Shown: positions 56,814 to 64,000 of the stretch, one piece after another
Layout: the number at the start of each line of letters is the position of its first letter
Numbering within the stretch: position 1 is the stretch's first letter
Assembly (NCBI GenBank): GCA_036274675.1
Contig: DASUFE010000059.1
Location: 1-64,000, forward strand
Length of the DNA stretch: 64,000 nucleotides
Origin: DASUFE01 sp036274675
GTDB taxonomy: Bacteria > Pseudomonadota > Gammaproteobacteria > HTCC5015
Direction: 5' to 3'
Translations under genes and position numbers: made by a program
The notes under the pieces: generated by a model
Told to the model about the DNA's origin: nothing
The model's database searches: none
Seen by the model: the letters and a program-made list of their open reading frames with translations, nothing else

Positions 56814-58226
56814 TTACAGTACTTCAGAGGCATGATCTGCAAGTCGTGAACGTTCTCCGCGTTGCAGGGTGATATGACCGCTGTGCTCCCAATGCTTGAA
56901 GCGGTCGACGACATAGGTCAGGCCGGAGGTGGTTTCAGTAAGATAAGGTGTGTCGATCTGGGCGATATTACCCAGGCAAACCACCTTGGTGCCGGGGCCG
57001 GCGCGGGTGATCAGTGTCTTCATCTGCTTGGCCGTCAGGTTCTGCGCCTCGTCTATAATCACGTAGCGATTGATAAAGGTTCTGCCCCGCATAAAGTTGA
57101 CGGAGCGGATTTTGATCTTGCCGCGCAGCAGGTCGTTGGTGGCCTCGCGTTCCCAGCTGCCGCCTGCCTGTTCGCCGCCGGTCAGAACTTCCAGGTTGTC
57201 CATTAGTGCGCCCATCCACGGAGTCATTTTTTCCTCTTCCGTGCCGGGCAGAAAGCCGATGTCTTCGCCCACCGGTACGGTGACGCGCGTCATGATGATT
57301 TCCTTGTAACGACTCATATCGAGGATCTGCGCAAGGCCTGCCGCCAGCGTGAGCAGGGTTTTGCCGGTGCCGGCATGGCCGAGCAGGGTGACGAAGTCGA
57401 TATCGGGGTCCATCAGGAAGTTGAGCGCGAAGTTCTGGCCGATGTTGCGCGCGTTGATACCCCAGACCGAGTTCTTGGAATTCATGTAATTGGTGGCGAG
57501 CTCGATAATGGCCTCGTTGCCGTCAAGTTTGCGTACGATCGCCTGGAAGTTGCTTTCGTCTTTGAGGTGCAGGCACTGTCCCGGCAACCAGGTGGGGGGC
57601 AGCGGGCCGGAGATGCGATAAAAGGTGCGGCCTTCCTCCTTCCAGGACTCCATCTGCTTGCCGTGGGTGTCCCAGAAATCCGCTGGCAGCTGGGTCAGGC
57701 CGCTTGGCAGCAGGCTGACGTCATCCAGCGCCTGGTCGCTGTAATAGTCCTCGGCATTGATTTTGAGCGCGCGCGCCTTGATGCGCAGGTTGATATCTTT
57801 CGTAACCAGCGTAACTTCGCGGTCCGGCCATTTTTGCTGGACAGACATCGCGGTGGCGAGAATGGTGTTGTCGGCCTTGTTGCCCGGCAGCGCCGGCGGC
57901 AGGCGTACGCCGTGTTCGTGGGTTTCGAAGAACAGCCGGCCGAGCGCATGCTTGGCATCGCCGTTGACCGGTAACGCCAGGTGCTGCAGCGGCAGGCCCT
58001 GCTCTATATCGTAGTCGGCGTGCTGTTTCAGCAGCTCGTCCATGAAGCGACTGGTCTGACGGGCGTTGCGCGAAACTTCCGACAGACCTTTCTTGCTGTT
58101 ATCCAGTTCTTCCAGCACCGTCATCGGGATGTAGAGATCGTGCTCGTGGAAGCGGAACAGGCAACTGGGATCGTGCATCAGGACTGAGGAGTCCAGCACG
58201 AACAGTCGCGGTTTTTTGTCTGCCAT
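56814..58226 (-). CDS. PhoH family protein with N-terminal PIN domain (PhoH2)
   Basis: The product is 470 aa. An N-terminal PIN ribonuclease domain (FVLDSSVLMHDPSCLFRF, MTVLEELDNSKKGLSEVSRNARQ, then DNTILATAM) and a PhoH ATPase domain follow. The ATPase domain has Walker A GHAGTGKTLLTLAAGL (near 283), the MPGTEEEKMTPWMG segment, VIIDEAQNLT and LGNIAQIDTPYL. PIN-PhoH fusions act as ATP-dependent RNA helicase/RNases in mycobacteria; the role in proteobacteria is unknown. It lies between bcp and DUF4124-proS. Confidence 0.93.
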   Translation of the reverse strand: MADKKPRLFVLDSSVLMHDPSCLFRFHEHDLYIPMTVLEELDNSKKGLSEVSRNARQTSRFMDELLKQHADYDIEQGLPLQHLALPVNGDAKHALGRLFFETHEHGVRLPPALPGNKADNTILATAMSVQQKWPDREVTLVTKDINLRIKARALKINAEDYYSDQALDDVSLLPSGLTQLPADFWDTHGKQMESWKEEGRTFYRISGPLPPTWLPGQCLHLKDESNFQAIVRKLDGNEAIIELATNYMNSKNSVWGINARNIGQNFALNFLMDPDIDFVTLLGHAGTGKTLLTLAAGLAQILDMSRYKEIIMTRVTVPVGEDIGFLPGTEEEKMTPWMGALMDNLEVLTGGEQAGGSWEREATNDLLRGKIKIRSVNFMRGRTFINRYVIIDEAQNLTAKQMKTLITRAGPGTKVVCLGNIAQIDTPYLTETTSGLTYVVDRFKHWEHSGHITLQRGERSRLADHASEVL

Positions 58227-58244
58227 TTCGGGTATCGGCTCTTG

Positions 58245-58712
58245 TTAGAGTTCTGTTACGGCAGCCAGGACTTCATTGACATGGTCCTGTACTTTCACCT
58301 TGCGCCATTCCCTGCGCAACACTCCTTTGCTGTCGATCAGGAAGGTGCTTCTCTCGACGCCGCGCACCTGCTTCCCGTACATGTTTTTCATCTGCATGAC
58401 ATCGAAGACTGTACACAGGGTTTCGTCGGGGTCCGACAGCAGTTCGAAGGGAAAGTCGTATTTAGCCTTGAAGCTTTCGTGCGATTTCACGGTATCCCGT
58501 GAGACGCCGATGACCTGTGTGTTCAGCTTGACGAATTGTTTGATCTCGTCCCTGAAGTCCTGTCCTTCCTGAGTGCAGCCCGGGGTATCGTCCTTGGGGT
58601 AAAAATACAGCACGGTATTTTTACCCGTTAAATCTTTTTCTGTGATGGTTTTACCGCTGGTGGCTTGCAGTTTGAAGGCGGGAACGGGTTTCCCGAGGGC
58701 GGCTTTAGCCAT
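58245..58712 (-). CDS. bcp: Peroxiredoxin, Bcp/PrxQ family, without the usual resolving Cys
   Basis: The product is 155 aa. The peroxidatic Cys46 is in YPKDDTPGCTQEG. The second Cys normally five residues later in Bcp is absent; Cys100 in DPDETLCTVF is the only other candidate. It reduces hydrogen and organic peroxides in the cytoplasm with thioredoxin or another thiol. The start at 58712 is the family N-terminus; a frame 39 residues longer is not used. It is divergent from dapA and leads into phoH. Confidence 0.92.
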   Translation of the reverse strand: MAKAALGKPVPAFKLQATSGKTITEKDLTGKNTVLYFYPKDDTPGCTQEGQDFRDEIKQFVKLNTQVIGVSRDTVKSHESFKAKYDFPFELLSDPDETLCTVFDVMQMKNMYGKQVRGVERSTFLIDSKGVLRREWRKVKVQDHVNEVLAAVTEL

Positions 58713-58870
58713 TGGTTTGGGGTTCTCCGTAGTGCTTTGAGGGACAGTGTACACGAGGCGGCCTAATCTGCAAACGATCCTGGAAACGCGGGCAAAACGG
58801 TTGTCAAGCACGGTGACTATCAGTAACATGCCCGCTCTCTTCCCATCCCTGAAGCAGCGCAGGCTTTATC

Positions 58871-59746
58871 ATGTTTCAAGGCAGTATGGTGGCCCTGGTC
58901 ACCCCGATGCATCCGGACGGCAGCCTGGACCGTGATGCGCTGGCGCGCCTGATTGATTTTCACTGTGCGCAGGGAACCGATGCCATCGTTGCGGCAGGCA
59001 CCACCGGCGAATCGGCCACCCTCGATTTCGATGAACATATTGAGTTGATCGAGCTTTGCGTTCGGCTGGTGAAAGGGCGAATTCCATTGATCGCGGGCAC
59101 AGGCGCCAATTCCACGGCTGAAGCGGTGTTTTTGACCCGGCGTGCCAGAGAAGTCGGCGCCAACGCTTGCCTGCTGGTTACACCCTACTATAACAAGCCG
59201 ACGCAGCAGGGCTTGTACCTGCACCACAAGGCGGTTGCGGAAGCTGTCGATATTCCGCAGATTCTCTACAATGTGCCCGGACGCACGGCGGTAGACATGC
59301 AGCCGGAAACGGTGCAGCGGCTGGCGCAGATCCCGAATATCATCGGCATCAAGGAGGCAACGGGCAAGCTTGAGCGCGCGCGCCGCATTCTGGAATTGTG
59401 CCCGGAGAGTTTTGCGCTTTATTCCGGCGACGATGAAACGGCGATGGAATGGATGCTGGCGGGGGCTGTCGGCGTGATTTCGGTCACGGCCAATGTGGCA
59501 CCCGCGGCCATGAGCGCCCTTTGCGCCGCCTGCCTGGCGGGGGATTCGAAACGCGCTCTCGAAATCAATCGGCCACTGGAGGCGCTGCATCGCGATTTAT
59601 TCGTGGAAGCGAATCCGATTCCGGTGAAATGGGCGCTTGCCGAAATGAGCTTGATCGGCAGCGGCATCCGCTTGCCGCTGACCTGGTTGTCGGACCAGTA
59701 TCATCCCACGCTGCGGGCCGCACTTATAAAGGCTGCTCTGGTCTAA
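58871..59746 (+). CDS. dapA: 4-hydroxy-tetrahydrodipicolinate synthase DapA
   Basis: The product is 291 aa. It has the TIM-barrel hallmarks [23 protein letters not shown], Tyr133 in ILYNVPGRT and the Schiff-base Lys161 in IIGIKEATG. It condenses pyruvate with aspartate semialdehyde, the first step of lysine and diaminopimelate synthesis. It is followed by a small lipoprotein gene after 78 bases, the position of bamC in E. coli. Confidence 0.97.
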   Translation: MFQGSMVALVTPMHPDGSLDRDALARLIDFHCAQGTDAIVAAGTTGESATLDFDEHIELIELCVRLVKGRIPLIAGTGANSTAEAVFLTRRAREVGANACLLVTPYYNKPTQQGLYLHHKAVAEAVDIPQILYNVPGRTAVDMQPETVQRLAQIPNIIGIKEATGKLERARRILELCPESFALYSGDDETAMEWMLAGAVGVISVTANVAPAAMSALCAACLAGDSKRALEINRPLEALHRDLFVEANPIPVKWALAEMSLIGSGIRLPLTWLSDQYHPTLRAALIKAALV

Positions 59747-59824
59747 CTGCCGGTGCTCTTGCCCGTTCAGTAAGCTGCTAGTATGTATGCTCCGGCGATC
59801 CCGGGATTCTTAAAGGAAAGTGTA

Positions 59825-60157
59825 ATGATCAAGAAAACTGTCTTTGCCCTCTGCATGTCCCTGGTTGTCGTAGCCTGCGGTTCGGAGGTGCGGCGGCTGA
59901 AGGAAACCGAATACCTGCGCACCCAGACCGGGAAGCCCGTGGTCTATCCTGAGGGCTTGGGCCGTCCTACCGAGGAAAAAACCTTTATTATTCCGGACCT
60001 GCCCAAGGGCACGCAGGCGTCCGAGGCGCCGGAGCTGCTGGCGTTGCCGCCGCGGCTGGCGGGCGTGGATCTTTCCGAAGATGAGGATGACGAAAAGAAG
60101 CCCGAAGATAAGGAAGGAGGCAAACCGGGAGACGAGGGCTTTCTCGAACCCCGGTAG
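59825..60157 (+). CDS. Short BamC-like lipoprotein
   Basis: The product is 110 aa with a lipoprotein signal and lipobox VVVAC (Cys19). After the Cys the sequence is extended and unstructured. It has a Tyr-Leu, Pro, Pro-rich order (ETEYLRTQTGKPVVYPEGLGRPTEEKTFIIPDLP) that resembles the N-terminal BamD-binding arm of BamC, and it lies directly after dapA, as bamC does in E. coli. The two C-terminal helix-grip domains of BamC are absent; the tail is acidic and low-complexity. I infer a minimal BamC; this rests on order and a short motif only. Confidence 0.65.
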   Translation: MIKKTVFALCMSLVVVACGSEVRRLKETEYLRTQTGKPVVYPEGLGRPTEEKTFIIPDLPKGTQASEAPELLALPPRLAGVDLSEDEDDEKKPEDKEGGKPGDEGFLEPR

Positions 60158-60170
60158 TTCGGGCCGGGGT
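60148..60170. terminator. Hairpin between the BamC-like gene and folE2
   Basis: ACCCCGG (60148-60154) and CCGGGGT (60164-60170) can pair around a 9-base loop that includes the stop codon. No T-run follows, so termination is uncertain. Confidence 0.3.
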
Positions 60171-60183
60171 CAGTGGATCGGCT

Positions 60184-61011
60184 TCAGGGCGACGTATCCT
60201 TGTCGTGTTCGATCATCGCGTAAGCGGAATGATTATGGATCGATTCGAAGTTCTCCGATTCGATCTTGTATTGCCGGATCCGACCGTCCGCGTTCAGTTT
60301 CACTGCAATATCCCGCACCATGTCTTCCACGAATTTGGGGTTGTCGTAAGCCCTTTCAGTAACATATTTCTCGTCCGGCCGCTTCAATAAGCCATAGAGT
60401 TCGCAGGAAGCGGTGTCTTCGACGATATCGATCAGTTCCTCGATCCAGACGAACTCCCGGGCCAGAACCGACACTGTCACATGCGAGCGTTGGTTGTGCG
60501 CGCCGTAGTCGGAAATTTTCTTGGAACAGGGGCACAGGCTGGTGACAGGAACCAGTACCTTGATCTGGATATCGATCCGGCCTTCGCGGATCTCTCCTAT
60601 GAACGTGACCTCGTAGTCCATCAGGCTTTGCACACCGCTGACAGGGGCCGCTTTGTTGATGAAATAGGGGAAGGTCATTTCGATCACACCGCATTTCGCT
60701 TCCAGCAATTCGACCATTTCCAGCAGCATGTCCTGGAAGGAGTCGATGGAGATTTCGCGTTCATGGTTGTTCAGGATGTGCACGAAACGCGACATGTGCG
60801 TGCCTTTGAAATGCTGCGGCAGGTGTACGTACATGTTGAAGCGCGCTATGGTGTGTTGCACCCCCGTGCTCCGGTCCTTGACTACCACCGGATGCCGGAT
60901 ATCCTTGATCCCGACGCGGTTGATCGCCAGGCGTCGTAAGTCGGCGCTGCTTTGTACATCAGGGATATCGTCTTCGGCGAATTCCGCCGGGCCTGGTTTT
61001 TTCATTAGCAT
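60184..61011 (-). CDS. folE2: GTP cyclohydrolase FolE2 (type IB)
   Basis: The product is 275 aa. It has the FolE2 signature: [16 protein letters not shown], the Cys-containing [21 protein letters not shown] with the metal-binding Cys, and the Glu-rich TFPYFI region. It makes dihydroneopterin triphosphate from GTP, using a metal other than zinc where needed; genomes often keep it next to zinc-starvation genes or in place of FolE. ATG 61011 follows AAGGA. It follows queD, and its product is the queD substrate, so the two probably serve queuosine synthesis or pterin supply. Confidence 0.93.
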   Translation of the reverse strand: MLMKKPGPAEFAEDDIPDVQSSADLRRLAINRVGIKDIRHPVVVKDRSTGVQHTIARFNMYVHLPQHFKGTHMSRFVHILNNHEREISIDSFQDMLLEMVELLEAKCGVIEMTFPYFINKAAPVSGVQSLMDYEVTFIGEIREGRIDIQIKVLVPVTSLCPCSKKISDYGAHNQRSHVTVSVLAREFVWIEELIDIVEDTASCELYGLLKRPDEKYVTERAYDNPKFVEDMVRDIAVKLNADGRIRQYKIESENFESIHNHSAYAMIEHDKDTSP

Positions 61012-61019
61012 AGGTGTCC

Positions 61020-61394
61020 TTAGATCGAATACTTGACGCAGGCGCGGTCCGTTTCCCACAGCGTAACCGAGTGGACCTTGGCATGTTCGGTGTTGAGGTT
61101 GCTCGAAAGTTCCTGGAAAAACCAGGCCGCGATGTTTTCCGCGGTCGGATTGACCCTGTCGAAAGGCGGTATATCGTTGAGATAGCGATGGTCGAGCCGG
61201 TTGCCGACCTCGTTGGCGGCCTGCTTGATACGCTTGAAATCGATGGCCATCCCGGTTGGGTCCAGCTGACTGGCAATCACTTCCACCTCCACTTTCCAGT
61301 TGTGGCCATGCATGCGGCTGCAGGCTCCGGGATAGCCGGCAAGGGTATGGGCGGAGGCGAATTCGGTGAGCACCTTGAGTGTGTAACTGGCCAT
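61020..61394 (-). CDS. queD: 6-carboxytetrahydropterin synthase QueD family
   Basis: The product is 124 aa, a T-fold protein. It has [29 protein letters not shown], in which the zinc-binding His residues and the catalytic Cys lie, and the MAIDFKRIK and [15 protein letters not shown] segments. It converts dihydroneopterin triphosphate to 6-carboxy-tetrahydropterin in queuosine synthesis. The ATG at 61394 is used; a frame 30 residues longer begins inside the dxs end. folE2 follows after 8 bases. Confidence 0.93.
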   Translation of the reverse strand: MASYTLKVLTEFASAHTLAGYPGACSRMHGHNWKVEVEVIASQLDPTGMAIDFKRIKQAANEVGNRLDHRYLNDIPPFDRVNPTAENIAAWFFQELSSNLNTEHAKVHSVTLWETDRACVKYSI

Positions 61395-61410
61395 AACTAA
61401 ACCTGAGTAA

Positions 61411-61436
61411 AACGCTCGGATATTATCCGAGTTTTG
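61411..61436 (-). terminator. Possible terminator or hairpin at the end of dxs
   Basis: CTCGGATA and TATCCGAG pair perfectly (61415-61431) over the dxs stop codon. On the minus strand the hairpin is followed by GCGTTTTAC, a modest T-run. It would separate dxs from queD-folE2. Confidence 0.4.
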
Positions 61437-63327
61437 ACTGAGTGGCAATCGTATTGTGCGGGTGCTGGCCCAGCCAGGATTCAATCTGCCGGATCAATCC
61501 CGGCAAATCGAGCTCCGCATCACGCAGGGTTTCATCGCGCGAACCGTGCTCCACGAAACGGTCGGGGAGCCCGACGTTGAGCAGGAGGGGAATGGGGGTT
61601 TGTTGTTGGGCCAGGAATTCATTCACGGCGCTCCCCGCGCCGCCCTGTATGCTGTTTTCCTCGATCGTAACCAGCCGCCGGTGCTGGCTGCACAATTCCA
61701 GGATCAGGTTCCGGTCCAGAGGTTTTACAAAACGCATGTTGACCACGGTGGCGTTGAAGCGCTCCCCCAGCTGCAAACTCGGCTGCACCATCGAGCCGAA
61801 GGCGAGGATGGCGAGATCCTGGCCGCGGCGGCGGATTTCCCCGCGCCCGATCGGCAACGGCTCCAGCCCGGGTTCGATCGTAACTCCGGGACCCTTGTCC
61901 CGGGGATAGCGTACCGCGGCCGGGCCGTTATGCAAAAAGCCGGTGGTCAGCATCTTGCGGCATTCGTTCTCATCAGCCGGAGCCATGATCAGCATGTTCG
62001 GCAGGCAGCGCATATAGCAAAAATCGAAGCTGCCTGAGTGCGTGGGGCCGTCGGCTCCGACCAGCCCCGCGCGGTCGATGGCGAACAGCACCGGCAGGTT
62101 CTGCAGCGCGACGTCGTGTATCAGCTGGTCATAACCGCGTTGTAGAAAGGTCGAGTAGATGGCGACCACGGGTTTCAGGTTCTCGCAGGCCAGGCCCGCC
62201 GCCAGCGTCACGGCGTGCTGCTCCGCTATTCCGACATCGATATAGCGTTCCGGAAACTTCGCTTCAAATTCCACGAGGCCGGAGCCTTCCCGCATTGCGG
62301 GCGTGATGCCGATCAGCCGCGAATCCTGTGCCGCCATATCGCACAGCCATTGCCCAAATATCTGGGTATAGGTGGGACTGCCGGGCTTGCTCGGTGGCAG
62401 GCCTTTTTCCGGATCGAACACGGTGACGGCGTGGTATTTGACCTGTTCCTTCTCGGCCGGGGCATACCCCTTGCCTTTGGTAGTGATAATGTGCAGCAAC
62501 CGCGGGCCTTTGAGTTTTTTCAGGTTGCGCAGGATGTGCAGCAGGCCGGGCAGGTCGTGCCCGTCGACCGGGCCGAAATAATCAAAACCCAGCTCCTCGA
62601 ACAGGGTGCCGGGAGTCATCATGCCCTTGACGTGTTCTTCCGCACGCCGCGCGATTTCCATGAAGGCTTCGGGCATTTTTTCCAGCACTTTTTTGCCGCT
62701 TTCGCGCACGCTGGAATAAAACCGGCCGGACAGCAGGCGCGCCATATATTTGTTCAGGGCGCCGACGTTCGGCGAGATGGACATTTCGTTGTCGTTGAGG
62801 ATCACCAGCAGGTCGGCATCGGTGGCGCCCCCGTGATTCAGGGCCTCAAATGCCATGCCCGCGGTCATCGCGCCGTCGCCGATGATGGCGACGCAGTGCC
62901 GGTTTTCCTTTTTTACCTTCACAGCCATCGCCATTCCGAGCGCTGCGCTGATCGAGGTGCTGGAGTGGCCGACGCCGAAGGCGTCGTATTCACTTTCGTC
63001 GCGTTTCGGGAAAGGGGACAGGCCGCCGTGCTTGCGGATGCTTTGCATGCGCTCGCGCCGCCCGGTCAGGATTTTGTGCGGGTAGGCCTGATGACCCACG
63101 TCCCAGACCAGCCGATCGTAGGGAGTGTTGAAAAGGTAATGCAACGCGATCGTAAGTTCGATGGTGCCGAGGTTGGCTCCGAAATGGCCGCTGGAAGCGG
63201 CGACGGACTCAATTACGAACTCACGCAGCTCCCGGCTCAACGGCCCGAGTTGATGTTCTTCCAGCTTGCGCAAATCAGCCGGCGCTTGGATCGCCTGCAA
63301 CAGCGGGTATTTATCCGGGTTTTTCAT
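61423..63327 (-). CDS. dxs: 1-deoxy-D-xylulose-5-phosphate synthase Dxs
   Basis: The product is 634 aa. It has [30 protein letters not shown], the thiamine-binding [19 protein letters not shown] and [16 protein letters not shown], and the C-terminal [14 protein letters not shown]. It condenses pyruvate and glyceraldehyde 3-phosphate, the first step of the MEP isoprenoid pathway. It is downstream of ispA, the standard order. The hairpin over its stop may end the transcript. Confidence 0.97.
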   Translation of the reverse strand: MKNPDKYPLLQAIQAPADLRKLEEHQLGPLSRELREFVIESVAASSGHFGANLGTIELTIALHYLFNTPYDRLVWDVGHQAYPHKILTGRRERMQSIRKHGGLSPFPKRDESEYDAFGVGHSSTSISAALGMAMAVKVKKENRHCVAIIGDGAMTAGMAFEALNHGGATDADLLVILNDNEMSISPNVGALNKYMARLLSGRFYSSVRESGKKVLEKMPEAFMEIARRAEEHVKGMMTPGTLFEELGFDYFGPVDGHDLPGLLHILRNLKKLKGPRLLHIITTKGKGYAPAEKEQVKYHAVTVFDPEKGLPPSKPGSPTYTQIFGQWLCDMAAQDSRLIGITPAMREGSGLVEFEAKFPERYIDVGIAEQHAVTLAAGLACENLKPVVAIYSTFLQRGYDQLIHDVALQNLPVLFAIDRAGLVGADGPTHSGSFDFCYMRCLPNMLIMAPADENECRKMLTTGFLHNGPAAVRYPRDKGPGVTIEPGLEPLPIGRGEIRRRGQDLAILAFGSMVQPSLQLGERFNATVVNMRFVKPLDRNLILELCSQHRRLVTIEENSIQGGAGSAVNEFLAQQQTPIPLLLNVGLPDRFVEHGSRDETLRDAELDLPGLIRQIESWLGQHPHNTIATQSKLG

Positions 63328-63403
63328 AGGGAGCGTATTGTAGCGCGAGGCCGGGGCTGTCCAACAGTCCGGTTCGGAACCGGAGCCCTGCGGAAGGCTC
63401 CGG

Positions 63404-64000
63404 CTAATGCTTCCGTTCCACTATATAGTCCGCGATTCCACGCAGTAAATCCGCCCCGGCTCCGAAATCCGCAAGCGCGGCGAGCGCTGCCTGGTGCGTG
63501 ACTCGCAATTTCTCGCGTGCACCTTCGAGCCCGAGCAGGCTGTAATAGGTAGGTTTATTCAGCGCCATATCGGCGCCCTGGGGCTTGCCCAGGGTCTCCG
63601 TATCGCTGATGACATCCAGAATATCGTCCTGGATCTGGAAGGCAAGACCGATCGATTGGGCATATTGCCGCAGATTGCGGCGCTGGTTTTCAGTGATCCT
63701 GGCCGAAGCATAGGTCGCAATCACGACGCTCGCCTCGATCAGGGCGCCGGTTTTCAGGCGATGCATCCGTTCCAGTTCCGCCAGCGTCAGCGTCTTGTTG
63801 ACTGAAGCAAGATCGATCGCCTGGCCACCCGCCATGCCGGCGGCGCCTGCGGCATGCGTCAGTGTCTGCAGCATTTGCAGTTTTAGTTCGGCGTTGTCGG
63901 CGCAGTCGGGGTCGTTCGCCAGTATTTCGAAGGCCAGGGCCTGCAGCGCGTCTCCGGCCAGCAGGGCAGTCGCCTCATCGAAAGCTTTGTGGCAGGTAGG
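63404..64000 (-). CDS. ispA: Polyprenyl diphosphate synthase IspA, N-terminus beyond the window
   Basis: About 198 C-terminal residues are visible and the frame stays open to the right edge. They include [24 protein letters not shown] near the edge, [28 protein letters not shown] with the second Asp-rich motif DDILD, and [16 protein letters not shown]. It makes farnesyl (or geranyl) diphosphate from IPP and DMAPP. The order ispA-dxs is standard and the gene for xseB would be expected just beyond the edge. Confidence 0.95.
   Translation of the reverse strand, partial: PTCHKAFDEATALLAGDALQALAFEILANDPDCADNAELKLQMLQTLTHAAGAAGMAGGQAIDLASVNKTLTLAELERMHRLKTGALIEASVVIATYASARITENQRRNLRQYAQSIGLAFQIQDDILDVISDTETLGKPQGADMALNKPTYYSLLGLEGAREKLRVTHQAALAALADFGAGADLLRGIADYIVERKH

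Overview
The window looks like core chromosome of a gammaproteobacterium with moderately high GC, or of a closely related betaproteobacterium. I did not compute GC. The evidence is gene order. There is a kdsD-kdsC-lptCAB-rpoN-hpf-ptsN-hprK-rapZ-EIIA-HPr locus, an mlaA gene divergent from mlaFEDCB-murA-hisG, a purN-purM/DUF2066-hda block, and an aceE-aceF-lpdA cluster whose E3 carries a lipoyl domain. The genus cannot be fixed from sequence alone. I saw no tRNA, rRNA, CRISPR array, phage or complete insertion sequence.

Layout. Positions 1-2060 hold the end of a PaiB-like flavin protein, a small membrane protein and an MFS transporter. Positions 2200-13320 form one long leftward locus, read from mlaA to mgtE. 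It covers LPS precursor synthesis and export (kdsD, kdsC, lptC, lptA, lptB), sigma-54, the hibernation factor and a regulatory PTS without an enzyme I gene. Positions 13510-22230 run rightward: mlaFEDCB with a probable AUU start, murA, and a his cluster with an inserted DAHP synthase (hisG-aroG-hisD-hisC). Positions 22220-26560 hold an unknown protein, a REC-GGDEF-EAL regulator and an MHS transporter. Positions 26765-33531 hold arfB and the pyruvate dehydrogenase cluster, read leftward, followed by argG.

Positions 35260-38530 are the most accessory-looking part. They carry a degraded copy and two intact copies of a putative outer-membrane beta-barrel family, then a secreted beta-helix protein. 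Three transcription units here end in nearly the same GGGCGATG/CATCGCCC terminator. Positions 38840-43042 hold small lipoproteins, a GST, a membrane gene broken by two frameshifts, and clsA. Positions 43182-49661 hold purN/purM with DUF3108, DUF2066, hda, DUF2069, wrbA, arsC and a LysM lipoprotein. Positions 49736-53914 hold acyP, a lone GspE/PilB ATPase, a YgjV-like protein and an unknown lipoprotein/helical-protein pair. Positions 53941-64000 are housekeeping: transglycosylase, proS, phoH, bcp, dapA with a short BamC-like lipoprotein, folE2, queD, dxs and partial ispA.

The clearest structure not explained by genes is a family of degenerate inverted repeats between genes, with cores like GGCACGGAG, AAGGCGC and AACCACAGAG. 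They recur at about 0.8, 2.1, 24.8, 27.2, 29.1 and 52 kb. They sit directly at stop or start codons and in places supply the last codons of a gene. No complete novel defence or mobile system was recognised.
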